Below are positions 36,133 to 43,032 of a stretch of 64,000 nt of DNA, piece by piece. The stretch is from Methylohalobius crimeensis 10Ki. Its GTDB lineage: Bacteria > Pseudomonadota > Gammaproteobacteria > Methylococcales > Methylothermaceae. Position 1 is the first letter of the stretch, and each line of letters starts with the position of its first letter. Under the pieces are notes generated by a model. That model saw only the letters and a list, made by a program, of their open reading frames with translations, ran no database searches and had not been told where the DNA came from. The stretch lies in contig NZ_ATXB01000001.1 of NCBI RefSeq assembly GCF_000421465.1, forward strand, positions 2,015,001 through 2,079,000, in the 5' to 3' direction. A program made the translations under genes and the position numbers.

Positions 36133-39100
36133 TTATCCGCCAGGCTTCTCAAGGACGTAATCCAGCCACAAATTGCCGAGTTTTTCCTGCACCGTGTTCT
36201 GCTTCAGGCGGGCATTCAGATGATCGAAATCCACCCGATCCAGGGCTTGATCCTGGTTATAGCAGGAGTAGACGAAATATTCCTCGCCCGTCTCCGGGTC
36301 TTGATGCCGGCACAGACACTGACCGCACACGCCTTTGAGCATGCATTGCATGGGTGAATTGATGGAACCGATGGCGGTATGCTGCCTTTTCAAATGGGGC
36401 GCCAGCGCGCCGTAACGGGCTTCCTTCACCGCTTTCATCATGCGGTCCGAGCCGATCACGATGAGATGATCCACGTCGTCGAAATGAATCGGCGTCGCCC
36501 CCAGCTTCCCCTCGGCATAGGCCAGCATGGCCTCGACGATATTGCCGGTGAAACTCTTATCCTGGGAGCGGGTGGGCTTGATCGGCTGATTGCCGGGCAG
36601 ATCGTCCACCGCCCAGACGATCACGTCCGAGGCCTCCTCGATTTCCTTGACCTTGAACACGTCGCGGGAATCCCGGTAGCCGGCGAAATACAAGACCTGA
36701 TTGCCGGCGGCTTTGAGCGCCTTGCCGATGGAGAACAACACCGCATTGCCCAAGCCGCCGCCCACCAAAAGCACCGTCTGCCCCGAGGGTATCTCGGTGG
36801 GAGCGCCGGTCACTCCCATCACCACCAAGGGATCGCCCGGCTGCCAGAGGCTGCAAAGCTTGGACGAACTGCCCATCTCCAGCACGATCAGGGACACCAC
36901 GCCCCGCTCCTTGTCCACCCAGGCGCCGGTCAAAGCCAAGCCTTCCGCCGCCAGACAGGTCCCGTGACTGGTAGGCGCCAACGATTCGAAATTCTGAATC
37001 CGGTAGAATTGCCCCGGGGCGAAATGCTTGGCGGCCATGGGGGCCTTGACCACCACCTCGACGATGGTGGGCGCCAACCGGATGACCTCGACGATGTGCG
37101 CCAGGAGCAGATCGTCCAAGCGCTCGCGGAACTCGGCCCAAGTGCGATCGCGATCCGCTTGCCCGGCAGGCTCGAGCGCCGCCAGCTCTTTCTCGAACAA
37201 GCGCACGATATAGGGATAGCTGTCCTTGGCCGAAGCCATCGCCCGCACCACGTTGCCCGCGTAAATCGGGTTGTTGTCGCCGTAAAAAGTGATGTACTTC
37301 CCTTGGCGGCGGTAGGAAGTAAAAGGCGCCGGCCGGCTCAATTTGGGCCAGAGGCGTTCGTCTTCCACCGGCTGGAGTTCGGGGATCTCATCGATCCATT
37401 CGGGCGCGAACGGCCGATAGAACTTGCCCGCCATCTCGAAAGTTTCGGGATGCTCCTCTTGATAAAGGGTATTGGGAGAAGTCCCGGCGGCGACCATCAA
37501 ACTCCGCAAGGGCACCTCCACGGTCTCTTCGGTAGCCTGCCAGCGGCCGTCCGCTTCCGCCATTTTCTGGAATTTGACCGCCTTCAGATGACCGAAATCA
37601 TCCTCCACCGCCTCCAGGGGACTCATGCCCTCGGCCAGGACGATGCCTTCTTCCAACGCCTCGCGGATTTCCTCGTGATTTTCCCGATAGGCGGGGGAAT
37701 TGCGCATGCCGCGGCGATAGAACACCGTCACCCCGCCCCACTCGTTGAGCAAGGGCAGAAAGTCCGGCTTCTCGCCGGCCGCCTCGGCGCGACTTCGTTC
37801 GGCGCGAACGGCACGGCCGTGAGCCAGGAATTCGTCGAGGATGATTCGCTCCTCGGCGTCGTAGCCGGCCCTGACCTTATCCTCGCCCATCTCGGCGACG
37901 AGCGTTTCATAACGGTGCAGGATTTTTTCCACCTGAACGGGATAGTAGGCCAACAGCTCGGTGGCGGTATCGATGGCGGTCAAGCCGCCGCCGATGACCC
38001 CCGCCGGCAAGCGCACCTGAAGGTTCGCCATAGATGACGTTTTGGCCGCCCCCGACGACTGGAGCGCCATCAGGAAATCGGAGGCCTTGCGGATGCCGCG
38101 GATCAGATTGTTTTTGAGGGGAATGATGGTCGGCTTGCCGGCCCCGGCGGCGATGGCGATGTGATCGAAGCCCAGATCCCAGGCTTCGTTGATGGTCAGG
38201 GTGCCGCCGAAACGCACCCCGCCGTAGCAGCGGAAATTGCGCCGCCGCGCCAGGGTGAGATAGATCACCTTGAGAAAATTTTTGTCCCAGCGCACGGTGA
38301 TGCCGTACTCGGCCACTCCGCCGAAACCCAGCATCACCCGGTCGTTCAAGTCCTCGTACAGCTCCTGAAAATCGCGCACCGGCTGCGGCGGCGTGTTTTC
38401 GTCGCCGAGCCATTTTTTCGGTAAGGGCTCGATCTTGAGACCGTCGATCCCCACCACACCGAAACCTTCATTGGACAGATAATGGGCCAAGGTATAGCCA
38501 GCCGGCCCCATGCCCACCACCAGCACGTTCTTGCCGTTGTAGGGCAAGGCATGGGGCCGGCGCACGTTGAGGGGGTTCCAGCGCGTCAAGAGGGTGTAGA
38601 TCTCGAACCCGTAGGGCAGATCGAGCACCGCCGTCAGCACGTGGGTTTCGATCTCGGGAATGTTGACCGGCTCGGTTTTCTGATAGATGCACCCCTTCAT
38701 GCATTCGTTGCAGATCCGATGGCCGGTACCCGGGCACATGGGATTGTCCACGATCACCAGCGCCAGCGCGCCGATATCGTCTCCCTGGCGCTTGACCCAG
38801 TGCATTTCGGAAATCTTCTCTTCCAAGGGGCAGCCGGTGATGGGCTTGTCGAACGGGCTGGTCTTGTAGCCTCCGGTCTTTTTGTCCCGCATGCCCTTGG
38901 CGCACGAATCGGTGTCGCGCTCGTGGCAGTAGATGCAGTGATCGACCTCGTACAGGACCGGGCGCAGGTTGCGATAACGATCGTCGGTGAGATGAAAGCC
39001 CACCCGCCGGCGGTGATGCCCTTCCGGCGCCCCCCACCCCTGGTACGCGTCACGGCTCACCGTGTCGTGCTCGACCAGATGGTTCACGTCCGTTCGCTCG

Positions 39101-39834
39101 GGCTTCTTGAAGCTTGCCCAATCGGCCACCTCCGGCTGCATATCCGGGAGACGGGAGGCGGCGAACGTCCACCGCAGCAAGCACTCGTACAGGGCGGCCA
39201 AAAACGCTTCCGGCGGCATTTCCAGCTCGGCGGCGAACGCTTCCCGGGTCCGGGGGTGGCCGCCGATTCGTCGCCGAAGTGCTTCGATCTCGTCCGCCAT
39301 GGCGCTCAAATCGCCGGCTTCGGCCAACTGCAGCGCCTGGGTGGACGCTTCCTTGAGCCGGACCGCCCATTCCGCCACCGTTTTTTCGCGATCCCCGGAG
39401 TCTCCGGCCAAGGCCGCGAGCAGAGACTCGAACCGCGCATTCAGGCCATCGATATCCCATTCCCGGGGTTTTTCCCGCTTGAAACGCTTGGGCGCTTCCT
39501 TGCCGACGATTTCTTCCCGGTAGCGGAACACCGTTCCCATTTCCTCGGCCACTCGCACCATTTGCCCGGCACGGGCCTCCTCGATGCGAAACAACCGGGC
39601 CAGGAACCCCCCCACGAAAGGCGCCATTCGCACCAGAAGCTCGGACACCTTCTCCGGAGCCATGCCGTCTCCCTGGCACACGCGGTATTCCTCGAACTCG
39701 GCCAGCAATCGAGGATCTTTTTCCTCGACGAAACGATCGAACGCCGCCGTCAGATCTTTCAATCGAAGAGGATCGTACAGGTCTTCATAGGCAAACCCCT
39801 CGATACCCAATGCCAAAGTCTCGTACTGTGTCAT
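36133..39834 (-). CDS. fused NfnB-NfnA-like (GltD + FNR/2Fe-2S) flavoprotein
   Basis: The 1233-residue protein combines modules normally on two subunits. Residues 1 to about 290 are helical with no recognised domain. Cys-rich motifs CIYCHERDTDSCAKG (about 298) and NPMCPGTGHRICNECMKGC (about 355) suggest [4Fe-4S] sites. A GltD-like half has FAD fold VLVVGMGPAGYTLAHYL (about 436) and a second dinucleotide fold GVIGGGLTAIDTATE (about 612). The C-terminal half is ferredoxin-NADP-reductase-like with LLVGGGLGNAVLFSIGKAL (about 1020) and a [2Fe-2S] motif CMLKGVCGQCLC (about 1160). This is the NfnB/NfnA domain set. The start at 39834 has AGGAG just upstream. The electron acceptor is unknown. Confidence 0.82.
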   Translation of the reverse strand: MTQYETLALGIEGFAYEDLYDPLRLKDLTAAFDRFVEEKDPRLLAEFEEYRVCQGDGMAPEKVSELLVRMAPFVGGFLARLFRIEEARAGQMVRVAEEMGTVFRYREEIVGKEAPKRFKREKPREWDIDGLNARFESLLAALAGDSGDREKTVAEWAVRLKEASTQALQLAEAGDLSAMADEIEALRRRIGGHPRTREAFAAELEMPPEAFLAALYECLLRWTFAASRLPDMQPEVADWASFKKPERTDVNHLVEHDTVSRDAYQGWGAPEGHHRRRVGFHLTDDRYRNLRPVLYEVDHCIYCHERDTDSCAKGMRDKKTGGYKTSPFDKPITGCPLEEKISEMHWVKRQGDDIGALALVIVDNPMCPGTGHRICNECMKGCIYQKTEPVNIPEIETHVLTAVLDLPYGFEIYTLLTRWNPLNVRRPHALPYNGKNVLVVGMGPAGYTLAHYLSNEGFGVVGIDGLKIEPLPKKWLGDENTPPQPVRDFQELYEDLNDRVMLGFGGVAEYGITVRWDKNFLKVIYLTLARRRNFRCYGGVRFGGTLTINEAWDLGFDHIAIAAGAGKPTIIPLKNNLIRGIRKASDFLMALQSSGAAKTSSMANLQVRLPAGVIGGGLTAIDTATELLAYYPVQVEKILHRYETLVAEMGEDKVRAGYDAEERIILDEFLAHGRAVRAERSRAEAAGEKPDFLPLLNEWGGVTVFYRRGMRNSPAYRENHEEIREALEEGIVLAEGMSPLEAVEDDFGHLKAVKFQKMAEADGRWQATEETVEVPLRSLMVAAGTSPNTLYQEEHPETFEMAGKFYRPFAPEWIDEIPELQPVEDERLWPKLSRPAPFTSYRRQGKYITFYGDNNPIYAGNVVRAMASAKDSYPYIVRLFEKELAALEPAGQADRDRTWAEFRERLDDLLLAHIVEVIRLAPTIVEVVVKAPMAAKHFAPGQFYRIQNFESLAPTSHGTCLAAEGLALTGAWVDKERGVVSLIVLEMGSSSKLCSLWQPGDPLVVMGVTGAPTEIPSGQTVLLVGGGLGNAVLFSIGKALKAAGNQVLYFAGYRDSRDVFKVKEIEEASDVIVWAVDDLPGNQPIKPTRSQDKSFTGNIVEAMLAYAEGKLGATPIHFDDVDHLIVIGSDRMMKAVKEARYGALAPHLKRQHTAIGSINSPMQCMLKGVCGQCLCRHQDPETGEEYFVYSCYNQDQALDRVDFDHLNARLKQNTVQEKLGNLWLDYVLEKPGG

Positions 39835-40153
39835 CTCGCTCCTTTGCAATCCCGGCGATCGCCTTTACATTCGCAAGCGCCGTAGCGGAATCATAAAATC
39901 GACTAGAGGCGCCGGCTAGAATCCAGCCGGATCGACAATAAAATTTGATCATTATACCGCGCTGCACAAGAAACGGCTCCCTTAAAATAAAAGGGAAACA
40001 AAGTGTTTACCTTGGCGTTTCCGCAGAGAATAAGGCAAGCAAAAATAACGCCGCGCGAAGCATTCAGGCTTTTTTTCGGTCGTCTTGGCACCAGAAGCGG
40101 GGAACCAATATGCTATTATTTTGATGGTTTAATTCGAAATCACGCTTTGCTCC
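39835..40153. other. 319-base gap with two small hairpins
   Basis: No gene was found between the Nfn-like gene and the coiled-coil gene. CCGGCT/AGCCGG (39912-39930) and TCCCTT/AAGGGA (39978-39996) can form short hairpins; neither has the T-tract of a clear terminator. The gap must contain divergent promoters, but none was read with confidence. Confidence 0.4.
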
Positions 40154-40792
40154 ATGCCTTCGGTCATCGATCTCTACGAAAAGCTGGCCAGCGCCACCGA
40201 CGACAAGGCCCGCGCAAAAATCATCGCCGAGGCGTTCGAAGCCTTGGAGGAACGCTATCCCAACCTTTCCGATACCGTCACTCGAACCGATCTGAGCGAG
40301 ACCGAACTGCGCCTGATCAAGGAAATCGAACAAGTTCGTTCCGATCTGACCAAAGAAATCGAGCAGGCCCGAGCCGAATTGACCAAGGAAATCGAACAGG
40401 TCAATTCAGGCCTGAAGCTGGAAATCGAACAGGTCCATTCAGACCTGAAGTTGGAAATCGAACAAGTTCGCTCCGATCTGACCAAGGAAATCGAACAGGT
40501 CCATTCGGGCCTGAAGTTGGAAATCGAACAAGTTCGCTCCGATCTGACCAAGGAAATCGAACAGATCCAGTCAGGCCTGAAGTTGGAAATCGAACAGGTT
40601 CGTTCCGATCTGACCCAGAAAATCGCTCAGACCGAGGCCAATCTCAAGGTTGACATCGAGAAGGTCCGGGGGGAGCTCCAGATCGGCCTGGCTCGCACCC
40701 GCGCCAATCTATTACTGTGGAGTTTCGGGTTCTGGGTTACCCAGTTCGGCGCGATTCTCCTCATTCTGTGGCGGGTTTGGCCGCAAAAGTGA
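40154..40792 (+). CDS. hendecad-repeat coiled-coil protein with C-terminal membrane anchor
   Basis: The 212-residue product begins with a short helical domain (1-53), then twelve consecutive 11-residue repeats (about 54-185), such as LTKEIEQVRSD and LKLEIEQVHSG, and ends with a membrane helix (about 188-207) and WPQK. It resembles DUF1640/Bdr-like coiled-coil proteins in layout. The first nine repeats are nearly identical at DNA level, so repeat number probably varies. A remnant of a second copy of its 3' end lies at 41750-41789. It converges on a comEA remnant. Its role is unknown; a membrane-tethered coiled-coil stalk is what the sequence shows. Confidence 0.8.
   Translation: MPSVIDLYEKLASATDDKARAKIIAEAFEALEERYPNLSDTVTRTDLSETELRLIKEIEQVRSDLTKEIEQARAELTKEIEQVNSGLKLEIEQVHSDLKLEIEQVRSDLTKEIEQVHSGLKLEIEQVRSDLTKEIEQIQSGLKLEIEQVRSDLTQKIAQTEANLKVDIEKVRGELQIGLARTRANLLLWSFGFWVTQFGAILLILWRVWPQK
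40313..40609 (+). repeat. 33-bp tandem repeat inside the coiled-coil gene
   Basis: Nine in-frame 33-bp units encode 11-residue repeats (codons 54-152). Two unit types partly alternate (CTGACCAAGGAAATCGAACA and CTGAAGTTGGAAATCGAACA). There is no spacer between units, so this is a coding tandem repeat and not a CRISPR. Confidence 0.9.
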
Positions 40793-40793
40793 T

Positions 40794-40811
40794 CCCCCGC
40801 GGAAACGGGGG
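40794..40811. terminator. hairpin between coiled-coil gene and comEA remnant
   Basis: CCCCCG (40794-40799) pairs with CGGGGG (40806-40811) immediately after the coiled-coil stop. The same hairpin (CCCCCGC/GCGGGGG) recurs at 41791-41808 after the remnant of that gene, next to intact comEA, so it belongs to the duplicated unit. Confidence 0.5.
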
Positions 40812-40812
40812 A

Positions 40813-40929
40813 CTCGATCGTCGCATCGCCCACGCCATTGACCCGTTCGGGCACCTCGCCCAGGCTTTTGAACTTACCGTTTTTCTTCCGCTCCTCGACA
40901 TGGCGGCGGCCTGCACCGACCCGACGCCA
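40813..40929 (-). pseudogene. comEA-like remnant
   Basis: This 117-base stretch aligns closely with 41851-41968 in the middle of the intact comEA-like gene (ERVNGVGDAT and GVGSV helix-hairpin-helix segments). It has a frameshift between these two segments, lacks the signal-peptide end and lacks the last 30 coding bases. It is what remains of comEA in the first unit of a tandem duplication. Confidence 0.75.
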
Positions 40930-40944
40930 TGGTGACGCGGCTCA

Positions 40945-41368
40945 CTATTCATTCCAGGGATTGACGACCGACAATCCATCGATGTGGGAAAAATCCTTGA
41001 CATTACGCGTGGCCAGCGTCAAATCGGCGGACCGTGCAATCGCCGCGATCTGGGCATCCTCCACGCTGATGGGGCGGCCGGCTTGCTTTCTAGCCGCCAC
41101 AATCAAGGCATAATCGAGCGCCGCCGCGCAATCGAACGGCAGGCAACGACCCGCGAAGTCTTCCCGGAAACATTCGCTCCACCGATTTAGATAACGACGA
41201 TCGACGCTTTCCTTCGGGCAGAAGCGCCAATCCAAGCCAAATTTCCGCTACCGTTACCGTACAAACCCAGACATCCATTTCCGACCGGGCATCCAGCCAT
41301 TGCACGACTTTTGTCGAGGGAGACGGGCGCATCAATTCCGATACCACATTGGTATCCAACAGGATCAT
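40945..41368 (-). pseudogene. FitB/VapC-type PIN toxin with one frameshift
   Basis: The N-terminal half, beginning MILLDTNVVSELMRP with the first catalytic Asp and with the Glu in VTVAEIWLGLALLPEGKRR, reads in one frame to about 41168. The C-terminal half, FREDFAGRCLPFD through DAQIAAIARSADLTLATRN and DFSHIDGLSVVNPW, reads in another. Deleting one base of the AAA at 41168-41170 joins them. Catalytic acidic residues are all present if joined, so this could be a true inactivation or a sequencing error. The start overlaps the antitoxin stop. Confidence 0.8.
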
Positions 41369-41622
41369 TACTCTCCGTCCACGGACATATCGGGTGGTAG
41401 ACGCGGCGGTGAACGCTCGGGCTCGGGCAAATCCACACCACCTACCGACGCAAAGCGCTTGGCGATACGGGATCCAATTCCTTGGGAGGCCCTTTCGCTT
41501 TGAATGGCACGGCGTAGGATCTGGCGCACTTCTTCTTCCATGGAATGGCCGTGACGCGCCGCGAGCAAGCGCAGGTTCGCCTTTAACGATTCATCGATAT
41601 TACGAATGGTCAGACTGGCCAT
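41368..41622 (-). CDS. FitA-type ribbon-helix-helix antitoxin
   Basis: The 84-residue antitoxin begins MASLTIRNIDESLKANLRLL, the ribbon-helix-helix DNA-binding part, with HGHSMEEEVRQILRRA completing the FitA/StbC-like signature. The C-terminal half (PEPERSPPRLPP) would wrap around the PIN toxin. It is the first gene of the module, overlapping the toxin start. A palindrome-rich operator region sits directly upstream, consistent with autoregulation. Confidence 0.86.
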   Translation of the reverse strand: MASLTIRNIDESLKANLRLLAARHGHSMEEEVRQILRRAIQSERASQGIGSRIAKRFASVGGVDLPEPERSPPRLPPDMSVDGE

Positions 41623-41626
41623 CGGA

Positions 41627-41681
41627 CACCTTATCTGATGATTTCAATGCATGCATTGTAGGCACATTGTAGAATAAGGTG
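41627..41681 (-). promoter_or_regulatory. candidate operator of the FitAB-type module
   Basis: CACCTTAT (41627-41634) is repeated in inverted form as ATAAGGTG (41674-41681), and between them lies a perfect 14-bp palindrome, CAATGCATGCATTG (41645-41658). It is immediately upstream of the antitoxin gene, where a ribbon-helix-helix antitoxin would bind. Confidence 0.55.
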
Positions 41682-41749
41682 CAAGAGCAGCGGTATTTGG
41701 GTGTCTCATTTATTTTTTTATTCTTTGGTGTCCCTATTATTCTTTCTGT

Positions 41750-41789
41750 TCCCCTGATCCTGATCTGGCGCGTCTGGCCGCAAAAGTGA
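41750..41789 (+). pseudogene. 3'-end remnant of a second coiled-coil gene
   Basis: This short stretch encodes VPLILIWRVWPQK followed by TGA, closely matching the last residues AILLILWRVWPQK of the coiled-coil gene at 40154-40792. The hairpin after the stop is also shared. The rest of the gene is gone. It marks the second unit of a tandem duplication. Confidence 0.75.
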
Positions 41790-41820
41790 TCCCCCGCGGA
41801 GGCGGGGGATCGGGATGAAT

Positions 41821-42090
41821 TTACTGGACCGTAACCTTGTCCTTGTTTTTCTCGATCGTCGCATCGCCCACGCCATTGACCCGTTCGGGCACCTCGCCCA
41901 GGCTTTTGAACTTACCGTTCTTTCTTCGTTCCTCAACGATGGCAGCGGCCCGTACCGACCCGACGCCGTTCATCGCCTCGGCGATTTCCTCGGCGTTGGC
42001 GGCGTTGAGATTGATTAGCGCCGCCAACGCCGAGGCGCTGGACAGCAGCATTCCCAGGGCGACCAAAATGGAGACGGTATTTCGTAGCAT
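41821..42090 (-). CDS. ComEA-type helix-hairpin-helix protein
   Basis: The 89-residue secreted protein has a signal peptide (residues 1-23, ending ASALAA) and a ComEA-type helix-hairpin-helix DNA-binding domain (INLNAANAEEIAEAMNGVG, then GEVPERVNGVGDATIEKN). Such periplasmic proteins bind incoming DNA during transformation. A type IV pilin gene lies 430 bases away, so the two may cooperate in DNA uptake. A frameshifted remnant of the same gene is at 40813-40929. Start and length match the family. Confidence 0.87.
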   Translation of the reverse strand: MLRNTVSILVALGMLLSSASALAALINLNAANAEEIAEAMNGVGSVRAAAIVEERRKNGKFKSLGEVPERVNGVGDATIEKNKDKVTVQ

Positions 42091-42179
42091 TACTTATGCT
42101 CCTTTTTTTGGTTAGAAACAATAAGAAAAATAGTCTCCATCCACCCACCTTCAAGCCCAGCCCCAGAGTTTTTTCCAGA

Positions 42180-42299
42180 ATGGTGATACAGCTCACAAAT
42201 CATTCCGGGGATCGACGACCGACAGGCCATTGCTTTGCATCGCCCGACGGAGGATCGGGCGCCCTCTTCCAAGGAATGGCCGTGACGTACCGAGCCATT
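42180..42299 (-). pseudogene. remnant of a second FitAB-type module
   Basis: 42180-42229 aligns with the 3' end of the toxin gene and its flank (40929-40978; CATTCCGGGGATCGACGACC versus CATTCCAGGGATTGACGACC). 42231-42299 aligns with the middle of the antitoxin gene (near 41500-41565; both contain GGAATGGCCGTGACG). The intervening parts are deleted. This closes the second unit of the 40-42.3 kb duplication. The rest of 42300-42450 shows no feature. Confidence 0.65.
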
Positions 42300-42453
42300 C
42301 GGAGGGAAGTAATACGCGACTAGCTTACGTGAACGCTATTCGATAGGCATCAGTTGACCATAAACGTCACTTTTTTACCTTACCGACTTACCATCCCGGT
42401 TCTTTTCTTCCGAAAAAAACAGTATCTTATTGATTATGTTTGAAATATAAATT

Positions 42454-42469
42454 TGGCAAGAAGATTGCT
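42454..42469 (+). promoter_or_regulatory. sigma54 promoter of pilA
   Basis: TGGCAAGAAGATTGCT matches the RpoN consensus TGGCACGrNNNTTGCW at all but one constrained position, with the invariant -24 GG and -12 GC correctly spaced. It lies 55 bases before the pilin start. Major pilin genes in pseudomonads are RpoN-dependent through PilS/PilR, so the same control is expected here. Confidence 0.8.
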
Positions 42470-42523
42470 TTATATCGGACGGACCTAACTTTACTCACCA
42501 ACAGAAAGATAAGGAGACTTGTC

Positions 42524-42964
42524 ATGATGCAACGCAGACAACAGGGCTTTACGCTTATTGAATTGATGATCGTGGTGGCGATCATCGGGATTTTGGCGGC
42601 GATCGCCATCCCGGCGTATCAGGATTATACTGTCCGCTCAAAGATGTCAGAGGCAGTAACTGTAGCCTCGGCTGCCAAGGCAGCAGTCAGTGAATACGCC
42701 ATTTCACAAGACACCTTGCCAACCAGCGCCGACGAAGCAGGATTTTCAACCGATATCGATAGCAAATACGTCAACTCAGTAAAATGGGATAGCTCGAAGG
42801 GAATTACGGTTACAGTCAAGGCTTTCGGTGGTGGCATCAGTAATGACGATGAAGCTTTTGTCTTGAGCCCAATTTTTAGCTCAGGTGATACCAAAGTAGA
42901 TTGGAATTGTAAAAAATCAGCAGTTGAAGCCAAATACCTCCCTGCAGACTGCCGCGACAGCTAA
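42524..42964 (+). CDS. type IV pilin (PilA-like)
   Basis: The 146-residue prepilin has a short leader MMQRRQQG cut by PilD before [20 protein letters not shown], with Glu at position 5 of the mature protein. The conserved [13 protein letters not shown] segment follows, and two Cys near the C-terminus (WNCKKS, ADCRDS) form the D-loop. AAGGAG lies 7 bases before the ATG. It is probably the major pilin, used for twitching, attachment or DNA uptake. A strong terminator follows, and then a gene for a membrane glycosyltransferase-like protein. Confidence 0.94.
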   Translation: MMQRRQQGFTLIELMIVVAIIGILAAIAIPAYQDYTVRSKMSEAVTVASAAKAAVSEYAISQDTLPTSADEAGFSTDIDSKYVNSVKWDSSKGITVTVKAFGGGISNDDEAFVLSPIFSSGDTKVDWNCKKSAVEAKYLPADCRDS

Positions 42965-42993
42965 TTCAAAGTTCATTGTCTAACGTCGCCACT

Positions 42994-43022
42994 AGGACCC
43001 CCTTCTCACGGGGGTCCTTTTA
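42994..43022 (+). terminator. pilA intrinsic terminator
   Basis: AGGACCCCC (42994-43002) pairs with GGGGGTCCT (43010-43018) with a seven-base loop, followed by TTTTAG. It is 30 bases after the pilA stop. It ends the highly expressed pilin transcript before the next gene. Confidence 0.92.
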
Positions 43023-43032
43023 GTTCAAAAAC

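Noticed and set aside
36379-39885. Two long plus-strand frames opposite the Nfn-like gene
   Set aside because: They are antisense shadows; the minus-strand product has cofactor motifs throughout.
40313-40609. CRISPR array (regular 33-bp repeats)
   Set aside because: Units are contiguous with no spacers, stay in frame and encode a coiled coil.
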